This document shows, in pieces, positions 1-5,470 of a DNA stretch of 6,930 nucleotides. The DNA lies in assembly GCA_016203765.1 (NCBI GenBank), contig JACQMB010000019.1, forward strand, positions 1 to 6,930. The letters are read 5' to 3'. Under the pieces are notes generated by a model. The model did not search any database and was not told the DNA's origin. It saw only the letters and a program-made list of their open reading frames with translations. Position numbers and translations under genes: made by a program. This DNA is from Deltaproteobacteria bacterium (GTDB lineage Bacteria; UBA10199; SPLOWO2-01-44-7). Within the stretch, counting starts at the first letter, position 1. Every line of letters begins with the position of its first letter.

Positions 1-561
1 AATCGTCAAATGATTACGCAATGGGTGCGCGAGGTCTTTGAACAAATGTTCGGCGCCGGTTATGAAAAACTGGGAATCCATCCCGTCTACGACGTCTGCC
101 ACAACATCGCCAAGTGGGAGGAGCATATTATCGAAGGGAAAAAACGCCGTCTTTGTGTGCATCGCAAGGGGGCGACCCGCGCCTATCCCAAGGGTCATCC
201 CGAATTGCCGGAGGCCTACCGCGATCTGGGCCAGCCGGTGATGATTCCGGGCGACATGGGGCGCTATTCGTTTGTTCTGATCGGCCAGCCCGGCTCCATG
301 AAAGAGACTTTCGGCAGTTCCTGCCACGGGGCGGGAAGGATGATGAGCCGTCATGCCGCCGCCAGGGCTTGCCGGGGCCGCAACATTGAAAAAGAACTGG
401 CCGATCGCGGCATTGTTGTTCGCGGCGCCTCCCGCGCGACGGTGGTTGAGGAAGTTCCAGAGGCCTACAAAGACGTGATGAACGTGGTCGACGTGGTCGC
501 CGGCGCGGGGCTATCCAGAAAAGTCGCGATGCTTTGTCCGTTGGGGGTGATAAAGGGGTAG
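1..561 (+). CDS. rtcB: RNA-splicing ligase RtcB, C-terminal part (5' end outside window)
   Basis: RtcB is a cytoplasmic GTP- and Mn-dependent ligase joining RNA 2',3'-cyclic phosphate or 3'-phosphate ends to 5'-OH ends, in RNA repair and tRNA splicing. The frame is open from base 1 (Asn-Arg-Gln before the first Met at 10), so the gene begins upstream; 186 codons are present, about the last 40-50% of a usual RtcB. Family signatures in order, numbered from that Met: CHN with His31 (bases 100-102), matching the Mn-binding His; the VHRKGATRA block; GDMGRYSFVL; FGSSCHGAGR, where His106 (bases 325-327) matches the His that becomes guanylylated; EEVPEAYKDV; and the terminal PLGVIKG, whose Lys contacts GTP in known structures. 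No catalytic residue in the visible part is missing. The stop lies 2 nt from the stop of the convergent antitoxin gene. A diverged copy of the last 22 codons sits at 1251-1316. Identification is secure; only truncation by the window limits it. Confidence 0.97.
   Translation, partial: NRQMITQWVREVFEQMFGAGYEKLGIHPVYDVCHNIAKWEEHIIEGKKRRLCVHRKGATRAYPKGHPELPEAYRDLGQPVMIPGDMGRYSFVLIGQPGSMKETFGSSCHGAGRMMSRHAAARACRGRNIEKELADRGIVVRGASRATVVEEVPEAYKDVMNVVDVVAGAGLSRKVAMLCPLGVIKG
496..561 (+). repeat. Direct repeat copy 1: intact rtcB 3' end
   Basis: The last 22 codons (stop included) of the intact rtcB are repeated in the same orientation at 1251-1316. By my count 55 of 66 positions match without gaps. 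Seven of the 11 mismatches are third-codon positions and an eighth is a synonymous Leu first-position change. Together the copies bracket the toxin-antitoxin module. Confidence 0.9.
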
Positions 562-563
562 CC

Positions 564-845
564 CTAGGCCGCTTTTTTGAGTATGATTCTGAATTTATAA
601 CCGAGGACCAGTAAGATATTCAAGAGCACATCAAATGTGACGTAAGCGGTACCAATACCGGATTCAATTTGGGCAATCCGGCTCTGGGTCACTCCAAGCA
701 TTTTTGCCAAAGCCGATTGGGAAATTTTCCTTGCCTTTCGTAATTTAACGATTTGTTGAATGAGGTTTTGTTTCTCTTTCACCTCGGCGACATCCACGCC
801 CAAGGATTCCGCAACCTCTTCGACCGACATTTCTTTCCAAGCCAT
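564..845 (-). CDS. XRE-family HTH antitoxin of a HigBA-like module
   Basis: A 93-residue protein with a Cro/C1-type helix-turn-helix at about residues 33-63 (core ISQSALAKMLGVTQSRIAQIESG), the usual DNA-binding fold of HigA-like antitoxins. The tail (about 69-90, FDVLLNILLVLGYKFRIIL) resembles the C-terminal segment of such antitoxins. It probably neutralises the toxin encoded just upstream and, in complex with it, represses their shared promoter. The ATG is one base after the toxin stop and has a strong Shine-Dalgarno site (GGGAGGTG, 850-857) inside the end of the toxin gene, so the two are expected to be co-transcribed and translationally coupled. The gene is convergent with rtcB, with 2 nt between stops. 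Family assignment is firm; neutralisation and autoregulation are inferred from the family and gene order. Confidence 0.92.
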   Translation of the reverse strand: MAWKEMSVEEVAESLGVDVAEVKEKQNLIQQIVKLRKARKISQSALAKMLGVTQSRIAQIESGIGTAYVTFDVLLNILLVLGYKFRIILKKAA

Positions 846-846
846 C

Positions 847-1179
847 TTACACCTCCCGGAGACGTTTCAAGGCCACGGCTATCTCCCTTTGTGGAAGTCC
901 TTGGCTCTTTTTTTTGAAAGCATGAAGCACGTAAATTGCATCTCCTCTTTTAATATAATAAAAAACCCTTATCTGCCCTGCCCGGTCTTTTAGCCTTAAT
1001 TCGTGGAGTCCTGCTTGAACGTTCGCTAGGTTTCGGCTAACGGGCATGGCAAGCCTTTGGCCGCCGGCTAACAAAGTGACGGCATCCACAAAAGCCGTTC
1101 TAATTTCCAAAGATTGGCCCTGCATAAATTCTTCAACGGGACTACGGCCGGAACTCGTTAAATAAAACTTAACGGGCAC
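847..1179 (-). CDS. RelE/HigB-superfamily (Gp49-like) toxin
   Basis: A 110-residue protein with the layout of the phage-derived Gp49-like/HigB toxins: an N-terminal strand then a GRSPVEEF segment (11-18), a helical middle, a GLHELRLKDRAGQIRVFYYI core (57-76), and a VLHAFKKKSQ segment (84-93) with His86 and Lys89-91 before a final basic helix. Relatives are ribosome-dependent mRNA endonucleases that halt translation when the antitoxin is lost; Arg62, Arg71 and the Lys cluster are the likely RNA-contacting residues. The toxin-first order is the HigBA arrangement. The start is GTG at 1179: no ATG lies upstream in frame, and the family N-terminus begins here. No Shine-Dalgarno precedes it, and a strong promoter is placed so that transcription should begin at or next to the GTG. 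Length is normal and nothing looks broken, so the module is probably functional. Confidence 0.93.
   Translation of the reverse strand: MPVKFYLTSSGRSPVEEFMQGQSLEIRTAFVDAVTLLAGGQRLAMPVSRNLANVQAGLHELRLKDRAGQIRVFYYIKRGDAIYVLHAFKKKSQGLPQREIAVALKRLREV
850..857 (-). promoter_or_regulatory. Strong Shine-Dalgarno site of the antitoxin gene
   Basis: GGGAGGTG on the minus strand, with core GGAGG six bases before the antitoxin ATG. It lies within the last codons of the toxin gene. The contrast with the toxin, which has no such site, would favour antitoxin synthesis over toxin from one message. Confidence 0.8.
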
Positions 1180-1185
1180 CGGAAG

Positions 1186-1214
1186 AGTATAAGTTATGAG
1201 TAATAATTAGTCAA
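1186..1214 (-). promoter_or_regulatory. Sigma70-type promoter of the toxin-antitoxin operon
   Basis: On the minus strand, TTGACT (1214-1209) and TATACT (1191-1186) are separated by exactly 17 bp; each hexamer differs from consensus at one position. Only six bases separate the -10 box from the GTG at 1179, so the predicted transcript starts at or beside the start codon. The spacer contains TAATAATTA (1201-1209), a short inverted repeat with TAAT/ATTA arms, a plausible but unproven operator for the HTH antitoxin. Confidence 0.75.
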
Positions 1215-1231
1215 GGGTAATATTTCAACAA

Positions 1232-1245
1232 GGGCCGGACGGCCC
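1232..1245. repeat. Short GC-rich inverted repeat beside the rtcB relic
   Basis: GGGCC, GGAC, GGCCC form a perfect 5-bp stem with a 4-base loop. It lies between the toxin-antitoxin promoter and the relic. No T-run follows on the + strand and only a broken one on the minus strand, so it is a poor terminator. It may be a boundary scar or simply chance. Confidence 0.45.
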
Positions 1246-1250
1246 ATTGA

Positions 1251-1316
1251 GATGCCGGCGCGGGCCTGTCCAAAAAAGCGGCGATGCTTTGTCCCCTGGG
1301 GGTGATTAAGGGGTAA
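1251..1316 (+). pseudogene. Relic of a second rtcB 3' end (last 22 codons only)
   Basis: Reading in frame gives DAGAGLSKKAAMLCPLGVIKG then TAA, almost the same peptide as the end of the intact RtcB. Just upstream in this frame are a stop (TGA at 1248-1250) and sequence without RtcB similarity, so this is a non-functional fragment. Differences from the intact copy fall mostly at synonymous positions, which means both copies evolved as coding sequence before this one was cut down. It could be the original chromosomal end displaced by an incoming segment, or the remnant of a tandem paralogue. It is convergent with the coiled-coil gene ending at 1322. Confidence 0.85.
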
Positions 1317-1321
1317 CGGTT

Positions 1322-1675
1322 TTAATTTTGGGTGACGGCGGTCTTTAGATCCGTCTTGATTTCTTTTATGTCCTCCCGAATAAATTTTACATTGTCGAGA
1401 AGTGCATCTTGTTTTAATTCCACTGTAACCATTCTCTTTTCAACCCCGTCCATTCTTTTATGCACGCCGGTTTCAACCGCCGTGATCTGTTCTTTGGCGT
1501 CTTTTCTGTGAAAATCCATTTTGGCCTCGAGGAGGTTTCTTTGGCGATCTAACTTTGCGTCAAATCGGACCTCTAAATTTCTCACTTCCTGAACGAAAAA
1601 TTCCTTGGTGAGACCGTTCGATTTGGGTGGATTTGATTTCTGCTTCGGCACGCCGTCCCTATAGTACGCCGACAT
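1322..1675 (-). CDS. Small coiled-coil protein, function unknown
   Basis: I do not recognise this 117-residue protein. The first 22 residues are polar and probably disordered (several Lys, Pro, Asn). Residues about 24-113 are highly charged, rich in Lys, Glu, Asp, Val and Leu, with heptad-like hydrophobic spacing (for example VRNLEVRFDAKLDRQ and VKFIREDIKEIKTDLKTAV), predicting one long helical coiled coil. There is no signal peptide, membrane segment or cysteine. It is the last gene of the minus-strand cluster, 29 bases after the AAA+ gene stop, so it is probably co-transcribed and may bind one of the other two products. The ATG at 1675 has only a weak upstream GGGTTGA. An in-frame GTG at 1651 (codon 9) has AGGGA four bases upstream and is a serious alternative. 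That it is a real gene is likely from its regular coiled-coil composition and position; function is open. Confidence 0.68.
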   Translation of the reverse strand: MSAYYRDGVPKQKSNPPKSNGLTKEFFVQEVRNLEVRFDAKLDRQRNLLEAKMDFHRKDAKEQITAVETGVHKRMDGVEKRMVTVELKQDALLDNVKFIREDIKEIKTDLKTAVTQN

Positions 1676-1704
1676 TTTTAATCAACCCAATTTGCGGTTA
1701 ACAA

Positions 1705-4629
1705 TTAGTCGAGGAACCAGTCGTAAATTTTCTTTTCAATCCACCGGTTGGAGGTTTTGTCGGCAATCCCTTCGCCAACACCGGAGCGATAAGTGAGGTA
1801 GGCGGCGCCGAGTCCCGCCGCGCCGACGGCGCCGGCAACAACCGCCGTGGAGGCCGCGGCAACAACAGCCCCGCCTTTGAGGGCCGCCACGGCCGGGGCG
1901 ATCATCATAGGTCCGGCCGGCGCGATCTGCCGGGCCGTTTGTACGACCTGACGGCCAAATTGCACGGCCTGACGGCCGATTTGCGCCGCTTGGGCAAAAA
2001 CCGTATTGAGTCCGGTCGCGATATTGCGAATTCCTGTAGTCGCGGCATCGTGCATCACTTTTCTTCCCAGGCTGTGTGCCTCTTTCAGTGTTTGGGCGCC
2101 GGCCCCTTTTCCGACCGCCATTACAAAACCTTCGGCCGCGGCAAAGGCGCCTACCGTTCCGCCGACTTTATGAGTCCGGCTTCCCTTTTCAACGCCGGTC
2201 GCTTCCAATCCGGCCTCGGTTCCCATTCGCCCCAATTCGAAGGGGGAGTAAAGCAACAGCAGATGAGCCGGGGTCATCCGGTCAAGATAGGTCAATCCCG
2301 CCATCAGTGTTGCGATGAACCCCGTCTTTTGATCCGGCGTGATCAGCCCCTCGTGTTCAGCCAGATCAAGGCCGATAAAGGGAGCCACGAGGAGACCAAA
2401 ACCTTTAAGCCCGCGGGAGATTTCAAAAATTTCGCCGAAACGAGGCCGCTCCGGTTCCACCACGATCCGCGTGCGATTCGCGTTGGAGTCATGTTCGCCG
2501 TCTCCCGCCGGCCGGGCGGACTGGCCTTCACCCGTTGGACCGGCACCGGCCGGACCCGACGGGCCTCCGTCGCCTCCTCTCGGCGCCGCCGGCGGCGTGC
2601 CCCCGGGAGGTTTTTTGGATCCCCCGTTGCTTCTCCGCGCCATTTCTCTTTGTCCCTCTTCTAGGGCCATTTGCAGTTCGTGATCCTGTGCAAAAACCAG
2701 CTCGGGATTTTTGCCGTATTCAATGAGCTGGGCGGCAATCCGGGCGCGGTCGGGTTCGATAGATGGATATTTTTCAATAAAATCGAGCGCCTTTCTGGCC
2801 GCGTTTTCCGAAAGCGAAATGTTAAGAACGGCCGCCTTCTCCTGTACCATCCGGGCGACATCATCGGCGGTGACGCTCGTTTGACCTTTTTGTTCGGCCT
2901 CTCTGCAAATTTCGTCGAGTAAATTGACCACGCCAGAGTTTGGACTTTGCTCCAAAAACTTGGTCGCGGCGATAATTTTTGAAGACAAATCAATGTCCGC
3001 CAAGGTTATTCCGTACACTTGGAGTGTTTCGGCAGTGATGGCATCCAGTATGGCTCTCAATGATTCGGGGCTGAAATCAGGGATTCGGATGATTTTTCCC
3101 ATTCGTCTTTCGATGTCATTGACCGCCGCCGTGATTTTTTCGATTTCAGAGGTGGTTCCGATAACCGTAAAATCGGGATTGTCTGTCTCCAAAGTGTGAA
3201 GAACCATTCGAAAGGCGTTGGTCGAGGTGGAGCCGGGACCATATCCGGAGGATTCAACAATGGTCAGCCAGTTTTGTATTTCCTGCGCATGGTAGATGCC
3301 CGGCTTGCCCAGCCATACCTTGTTCAAGGCGTTAGCCACTTTTGCCGCCATCCCTTTGAACAGACCTCCGGTGGAAGCCATTCCGGTTGCATCGATACTA
3401 CCGGCCTTTTTGGGTGTCTTGTTTCGTCTTAAGGGAATCTGATCGTTTAAAAAAAGCCACTGGAGATATCTGGCGATCAAATCCTTGCCGCTGCCGGAGC
3501 GTCCGGCCAAAATGATATGGGGATGTTTGGAATCCATGGCGGCCCGCACCTTATTGACGATCTCTTCCACTTCCGGGACAACCACAATCTTTGGTTTTTC
3601 AGTCTTCAATTTTTCGGTGACATCCTTGATAAATTCATTGACATCGACATCCGCCTTGCCTTCCATCGCTTTTTTCTGCATCTGGTACATTTTGATGAAC
3701 AAACCAAGTGTCGCAAGGGCAATGGGTGAACCAGCAAGAACACCGATCAGCGGTCCCTTCCACCACGCACCCTCCTGGCTTTCCTGCAGCCTCTTTTGGG
3801 TGCGCTCCTTTTCGAAAGATTTTTCCAGGGCGGCGGCGATTTCCCCGGCCCTCCCTGCAAAGAATTTCGATCCCGCGATCAGGGGGACAAACCTGTCATC
3901 GATATCTTCAACCGAATAATCCTTCGCGACGGCGAGCGTCCTTTGTCCGTTTGAACCGTTGTCGACGCAAAAGTCGTTTTCGTGTGCCTGCAAAAGCGTT
4001 GTCAAGCGGAGGATATCCAAGTCCGTCAAATGGACGCCGCGGAGGGTGTTGAACAGGAGCGGTTTGTTGCCCTGACACGGTTTTTCCAAAACCAGGTTTT
4101 TTTCGAAGACCCAAACTCTTTTCCCGTCTTCGGAACGCCCGATTTGAAGCGGTTTTTCCTTTTGCCTCGTAACTTGCTTGGCTTCTCCGTCCGATGTAAT
4201 TTCAACACTTATTTCCAAATCGACAAAGGTAAAGAGATCAGGGCTCGATTGCATCCGTCGCAAAAGGGCGTTGGCCTCTTTGGGATCAGCGGGGAAACCG
4301 AACATGCTTAAGATGGATGCCGCCTTTTCCCACGCTTCAGCCGTGGCATTGGGGTTTTTAATAACCTCCTCTGCTTCTTTTTTCCGTCGTTCGTATTCGC
4401 CCGGCTTGAAATATTGAACATAGGTGCCCCCTTGGGGATACTCAAAGAACCGGGGCTCATGCACATTGGTCAAATATTCGTCGCGGACGGTTGGGCATCC
4501 TTCGCAGTCAACAACGGGGAGGTCGGATATTGACTGATGGCGAAGGTTGTCCGCTAGTTTTTCGGGAAGTTTCATGGCATCTTCAAAAACATTCCCGGTC
4601 GGTCCTTTGATTTCTCCAGCACTCAACAT
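1705..4629 (-). CDS. Membrane-anchored ClpA/B-type AAA+ protein with unusual Walker motifs
   Basis: A protein of about 974 residues, numbered from the ATG at 4629. Residues 1-288 are a soluble region I cannot assign, with a CEGC motif at 42-45. Residues 289-314 form one membrane segment followed by Lys-rich sequence. Residues about 347-597 are an AAA+ module of the type seen in the first domain of ClpA/ClpB: P-loop GRSGSGKD (376-383), Walker B-like IYHAQE (445-450), sensor 1 IGTT (490-493), paired arginine-finger candidates Arg508-Arg509 in ERRM, and a lid ending in NLLDE and VTADDVARMV. Asp383 replaces the usual P-loop Ser/Thr, and Gln449 replaces the Walker B Asp, so Mg-ATP handling may be altered or lost. 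A disordered Gly/Pro linker (668-731) leads to a hydrophobic C-terminal region with several possible membrane stretches (740-756, 768-799, 822-841, 905-948). It may be a membrane-tethered remodelling or assembly factor; the substrate is unknown. The frame is also open to a GTG at 4701, but that start has no ribosome site and overlaps the upstream gene by 47 bases. The ATG has AAGGA 13 bases upstream, so the choice is moderate. Confidence 0.92.
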   Translation of the reverse strand: MLSAGEIKGPTGNVFEDAMKLPEKLADNLRHQSISDLPVVDCEGCPTVRDEYLTNVHEPRFFEYPQGGTYVQYFKPGEYERRKKEAEEVIKNPNATAEAWEKAASILSMFGFPADPKEANALLRRMQSSPDLFTFVDLEISVEITSDGEAKQVTRQKEKPLQIGRSEDGKRVWVFEKNLVLEKPCQGNKPLLFNTLRGVHLTDLDILRLTTLLQAHENDFCVDNGSNGQRTLAVAKDYSVEDIDDRFVPLIAGSKFFAGRAGEIAAALEKSFEKERTQKRLQESQEGAWWKGPLIGVLAGSPIALATLGLFIKMYQMQKKAMEGKADVDVNEFIKDVTEKLKTEKPKIVVVPEVEEIVNKVRAAMDSKHPHIILAGRSGSGKDLIARYLQWLFLNDQIPLRRNKTPKKAGSIDATGMASTGGLFKGMAAKVANALNKVWLGKPGIYHAQEIQNWLTIVESSGYGPGSTSTNAFRMVLHTLETDNPDFTVIGTTSEIEKITAAVNDIERRMGKIIRIPDFSPESLRAILDAITAETLQVYGITLADIDLSSKIIAATKFLEQSPNSGVVNLLDEICREAEQKGQTSVTADDVARMVQEKAAVLNISLSENAARKALDFIEKYPSIEPDRARIAAQLIEYGKNPELVFAQDHELQMALEEGQREMARRSNGGSKKPPGGTPPAAPRGGDGGPSGPAGAGPTGEGQSARPAGDGEHDSNANRTRIVVEPERPRFGEIFEISRGLKGFGLLVAPFIGLDLAEHEGLITPDQKTGFIATLMAGLTYLDRMTPAHLLLLYSPFELGRMGTEAGLEATGVEKGSRTHKVGGTVGAFAAAEGFVMAVGKGAGAQTLKEAHSLGRKVMHDAATTGIRNIATGLNTVFAQAAQIGRQAVQFGRQVVQTARQIAPAGPMMIAPAVAALKGGAVVAAASTAVVAGAVGAAGLGAAYLTYRSGVGEGIADKTSNRWIEKKIYDWFLD

Positions 4630-4654
4630 AAAACTTGTCTTTTCCTTTCGATAA

Positions 4655-5386
4655 CTATCTTCCGGGTAATCTGTCGGGTGAGGATCCTTCGGAATCTCCA
4701 CCAGGTGTGGGGGCTGAACCGGGCGCCGGCGATTGGGTCCCGCCCTGCAACCTCCTCACTTGCCGTTGAATCCCCCTTTCGACCGCCCTTCTTCTTTGTT
4801 CCACATCCTCTTCCCTTTCTTTTGCCAGATTTTCAAGGCGCTCTTTTTCCTGTTTTACTTCCTTCCGAAATTCTTCTTCCCGTTTTTCCAATTTATCGGC
4901 CGCTTCCATCAGGGCCTGTTGTGTATCCGATGACGCGGATCGGTCAGTACTTTGCCCGCCGCTCGCACGACTCACCGGAGCCGATGCTGTCGGGGCCGCG
5001 CTATAAGAGGGCGATTGATAGCTGGGCCAAGACGGCCAAACCGGCGGCGGAATGTACAGAGGCGGGAAGAAAAAAGGCCGATACCAGGCCCGATAAAACG
5101 GGTCGGCTTCGATGATGTTGCCCCAGCCCAAAAGACGCGCCCCCGCGTCCATGACATCATAATGGTAACTGCCGGGATACCAGGGGCTATACGAAACGCC
5201 GCCAAAGGTCGGACTGAAATAACTTCCATAAAAGTAACGTCCGCCGATTGAGGGGCTAAAGTAGGAATAGGGGTAAGTATAGGAAGGAATGTAGGAAGGA
5301 GCGGAAAGATAGGGGGTCGCCCCCCACCCCAGCCTCACATCAGGATCGCCAAAAACGCCATAGGAAACGGGTCCCAAAAAAGACAT
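4655..5386 (-). CDS. Tyr/Pro-rich protein with coiled-coil and disordered tail, unknown function
   Basis: I do not recognise this 243-residue protein. Residues 1-128 are low complexity and aromatic, with 19 tyrosines plus many Pro, Ser, Phe, Trp and Gly. They include a near-duplicate SYFSPSIGG (41-49) and SYFSPTFGG (55-63), 14 residues apart. Residues 129-153 are Ser/Ala-rich. About 154-213 is a highly charged coiled coil (Glu/Lys/Arg, no Pro), and 214-243 is a Pro/Gly/Ser tail resembling in composition the linker of the AAA+ protein encoded next. There is no signal peptide and no cysteine. The ATG at 5386 has an excellent AAGGAGG site four bases upstream. It is the first gene of the minus-strand cluster and ends 25 bases before the preferred AAA+ start. 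The composition suggests a self-associating or scaffold-like protein, possibly an AAA+ substrate or adaptor. That role is inference. Confidence 0.85.
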   Translation of the reverse strand: MSFLGPVSYGVFGDPDVRLGWGATPYLSAPSYIPSYTYPYSYFSPSIGGRYFYGSYFSPTFGGVSYSPWYPGSYHYDVMDAGARLLGWGNIIEADPFYRAWYRPFFFPPLYIPPPVWPSWPSYQSPSYSAAPTASAPVSRASGGQSTDRSASSDTQQALMEAADKLEKREEEFRKEVKQEKERLENLAKEREEDVEQRRRAVERGIQRQVRRLQGGTQSPAPGSAPTPGGDSEGSSPDRLPGR

Positions 5387-5390
5387 ACTG

Positions 5391-5397
5391 CCTCCTT
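5391..5397 (-). promoter_or_regulatory. Consensus Shine-Dalgarno site of the Tyr/Pro-rich gene
   Basis: AAGGAGG on the minus strand, four bases before the ATG at 5386. It is the best ribosome-binding site in the window and fixes this start, implying strong translation of the first gene of the cluster. Confidence 0.85.
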
Positions 5398-5409
5398 AAT
5401 AGTTATCGG

Positions 5410-5438
5410 CTTATAGACCAGAAAAGTTGCTTGAAAAA
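5410..5438 (-). promoter_or_regulatory. Possible promoter of the minus-strand three-gene cluster
   Basis: TATAAG on the minus strand (5415-5410) is a reasonable -10 box. At 17 bp spacing the -35 is only TTTTTC (5438-5433), a poor match. The distance to the start leaves room for a short leader carrying the AAGGAGG site. It lies in the 84-bp divergent gap shared with the dipeptidase promoter. Confidence 0.35.
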
Positions 5439-5458
5439 TCAAAAAATTACCATATAGT
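5431..5458 (+). promoter_or_regulatory. Likely promoter of the dipeptidase gene
   Basis: TTGAAA (5431-5436) and TATAGT (5453-5458), each one base off the sigma70 consensus, are spaced 16 bp apart. The ATG at 5471 follows the -10 box by only 12 bases, so the 5' leader would be about six bases and could not hold a Shine-Dalgarno site; none is visible. Confidence 0.6.
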
Positions 5459-5470
5459 GTCCCGCACCCT

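Noticed and set aside
1232..1245. GC-rich hairpin considered as a terminator for the minus-strand cluster
   Set aside because: The stem is only 5 bp and is not followed by an uninterrupted T-run on either strand.
1696..1713. Sequence at the end of the AAA+ gene resembling the -35 region of the toxin promoter (14 of 18 bases)
   Set aside because: There is no -10 box at the matching distance, and the similarity does not extend further. It includes the coding end and stop codon, so chance is the simplest explanation.
1939..2664. Long + strand open frame (241 codons) opposite the AAA+ gene
   Set aside because: It is a shadow of the GC-rich AAA+ coding strand: Arg/Pro/Ser-rich with no domain pattern, while the opposite frame has a clear AAA+ fold and continuous coding.
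4678..5115. + strand frames opposite the Tyr-rich gene
   Set aside because: These are low-complexity shadow frames without start signals. The minus-strand gene has an ideal Shine-Dalgarno and a regular coiled-coil segment.
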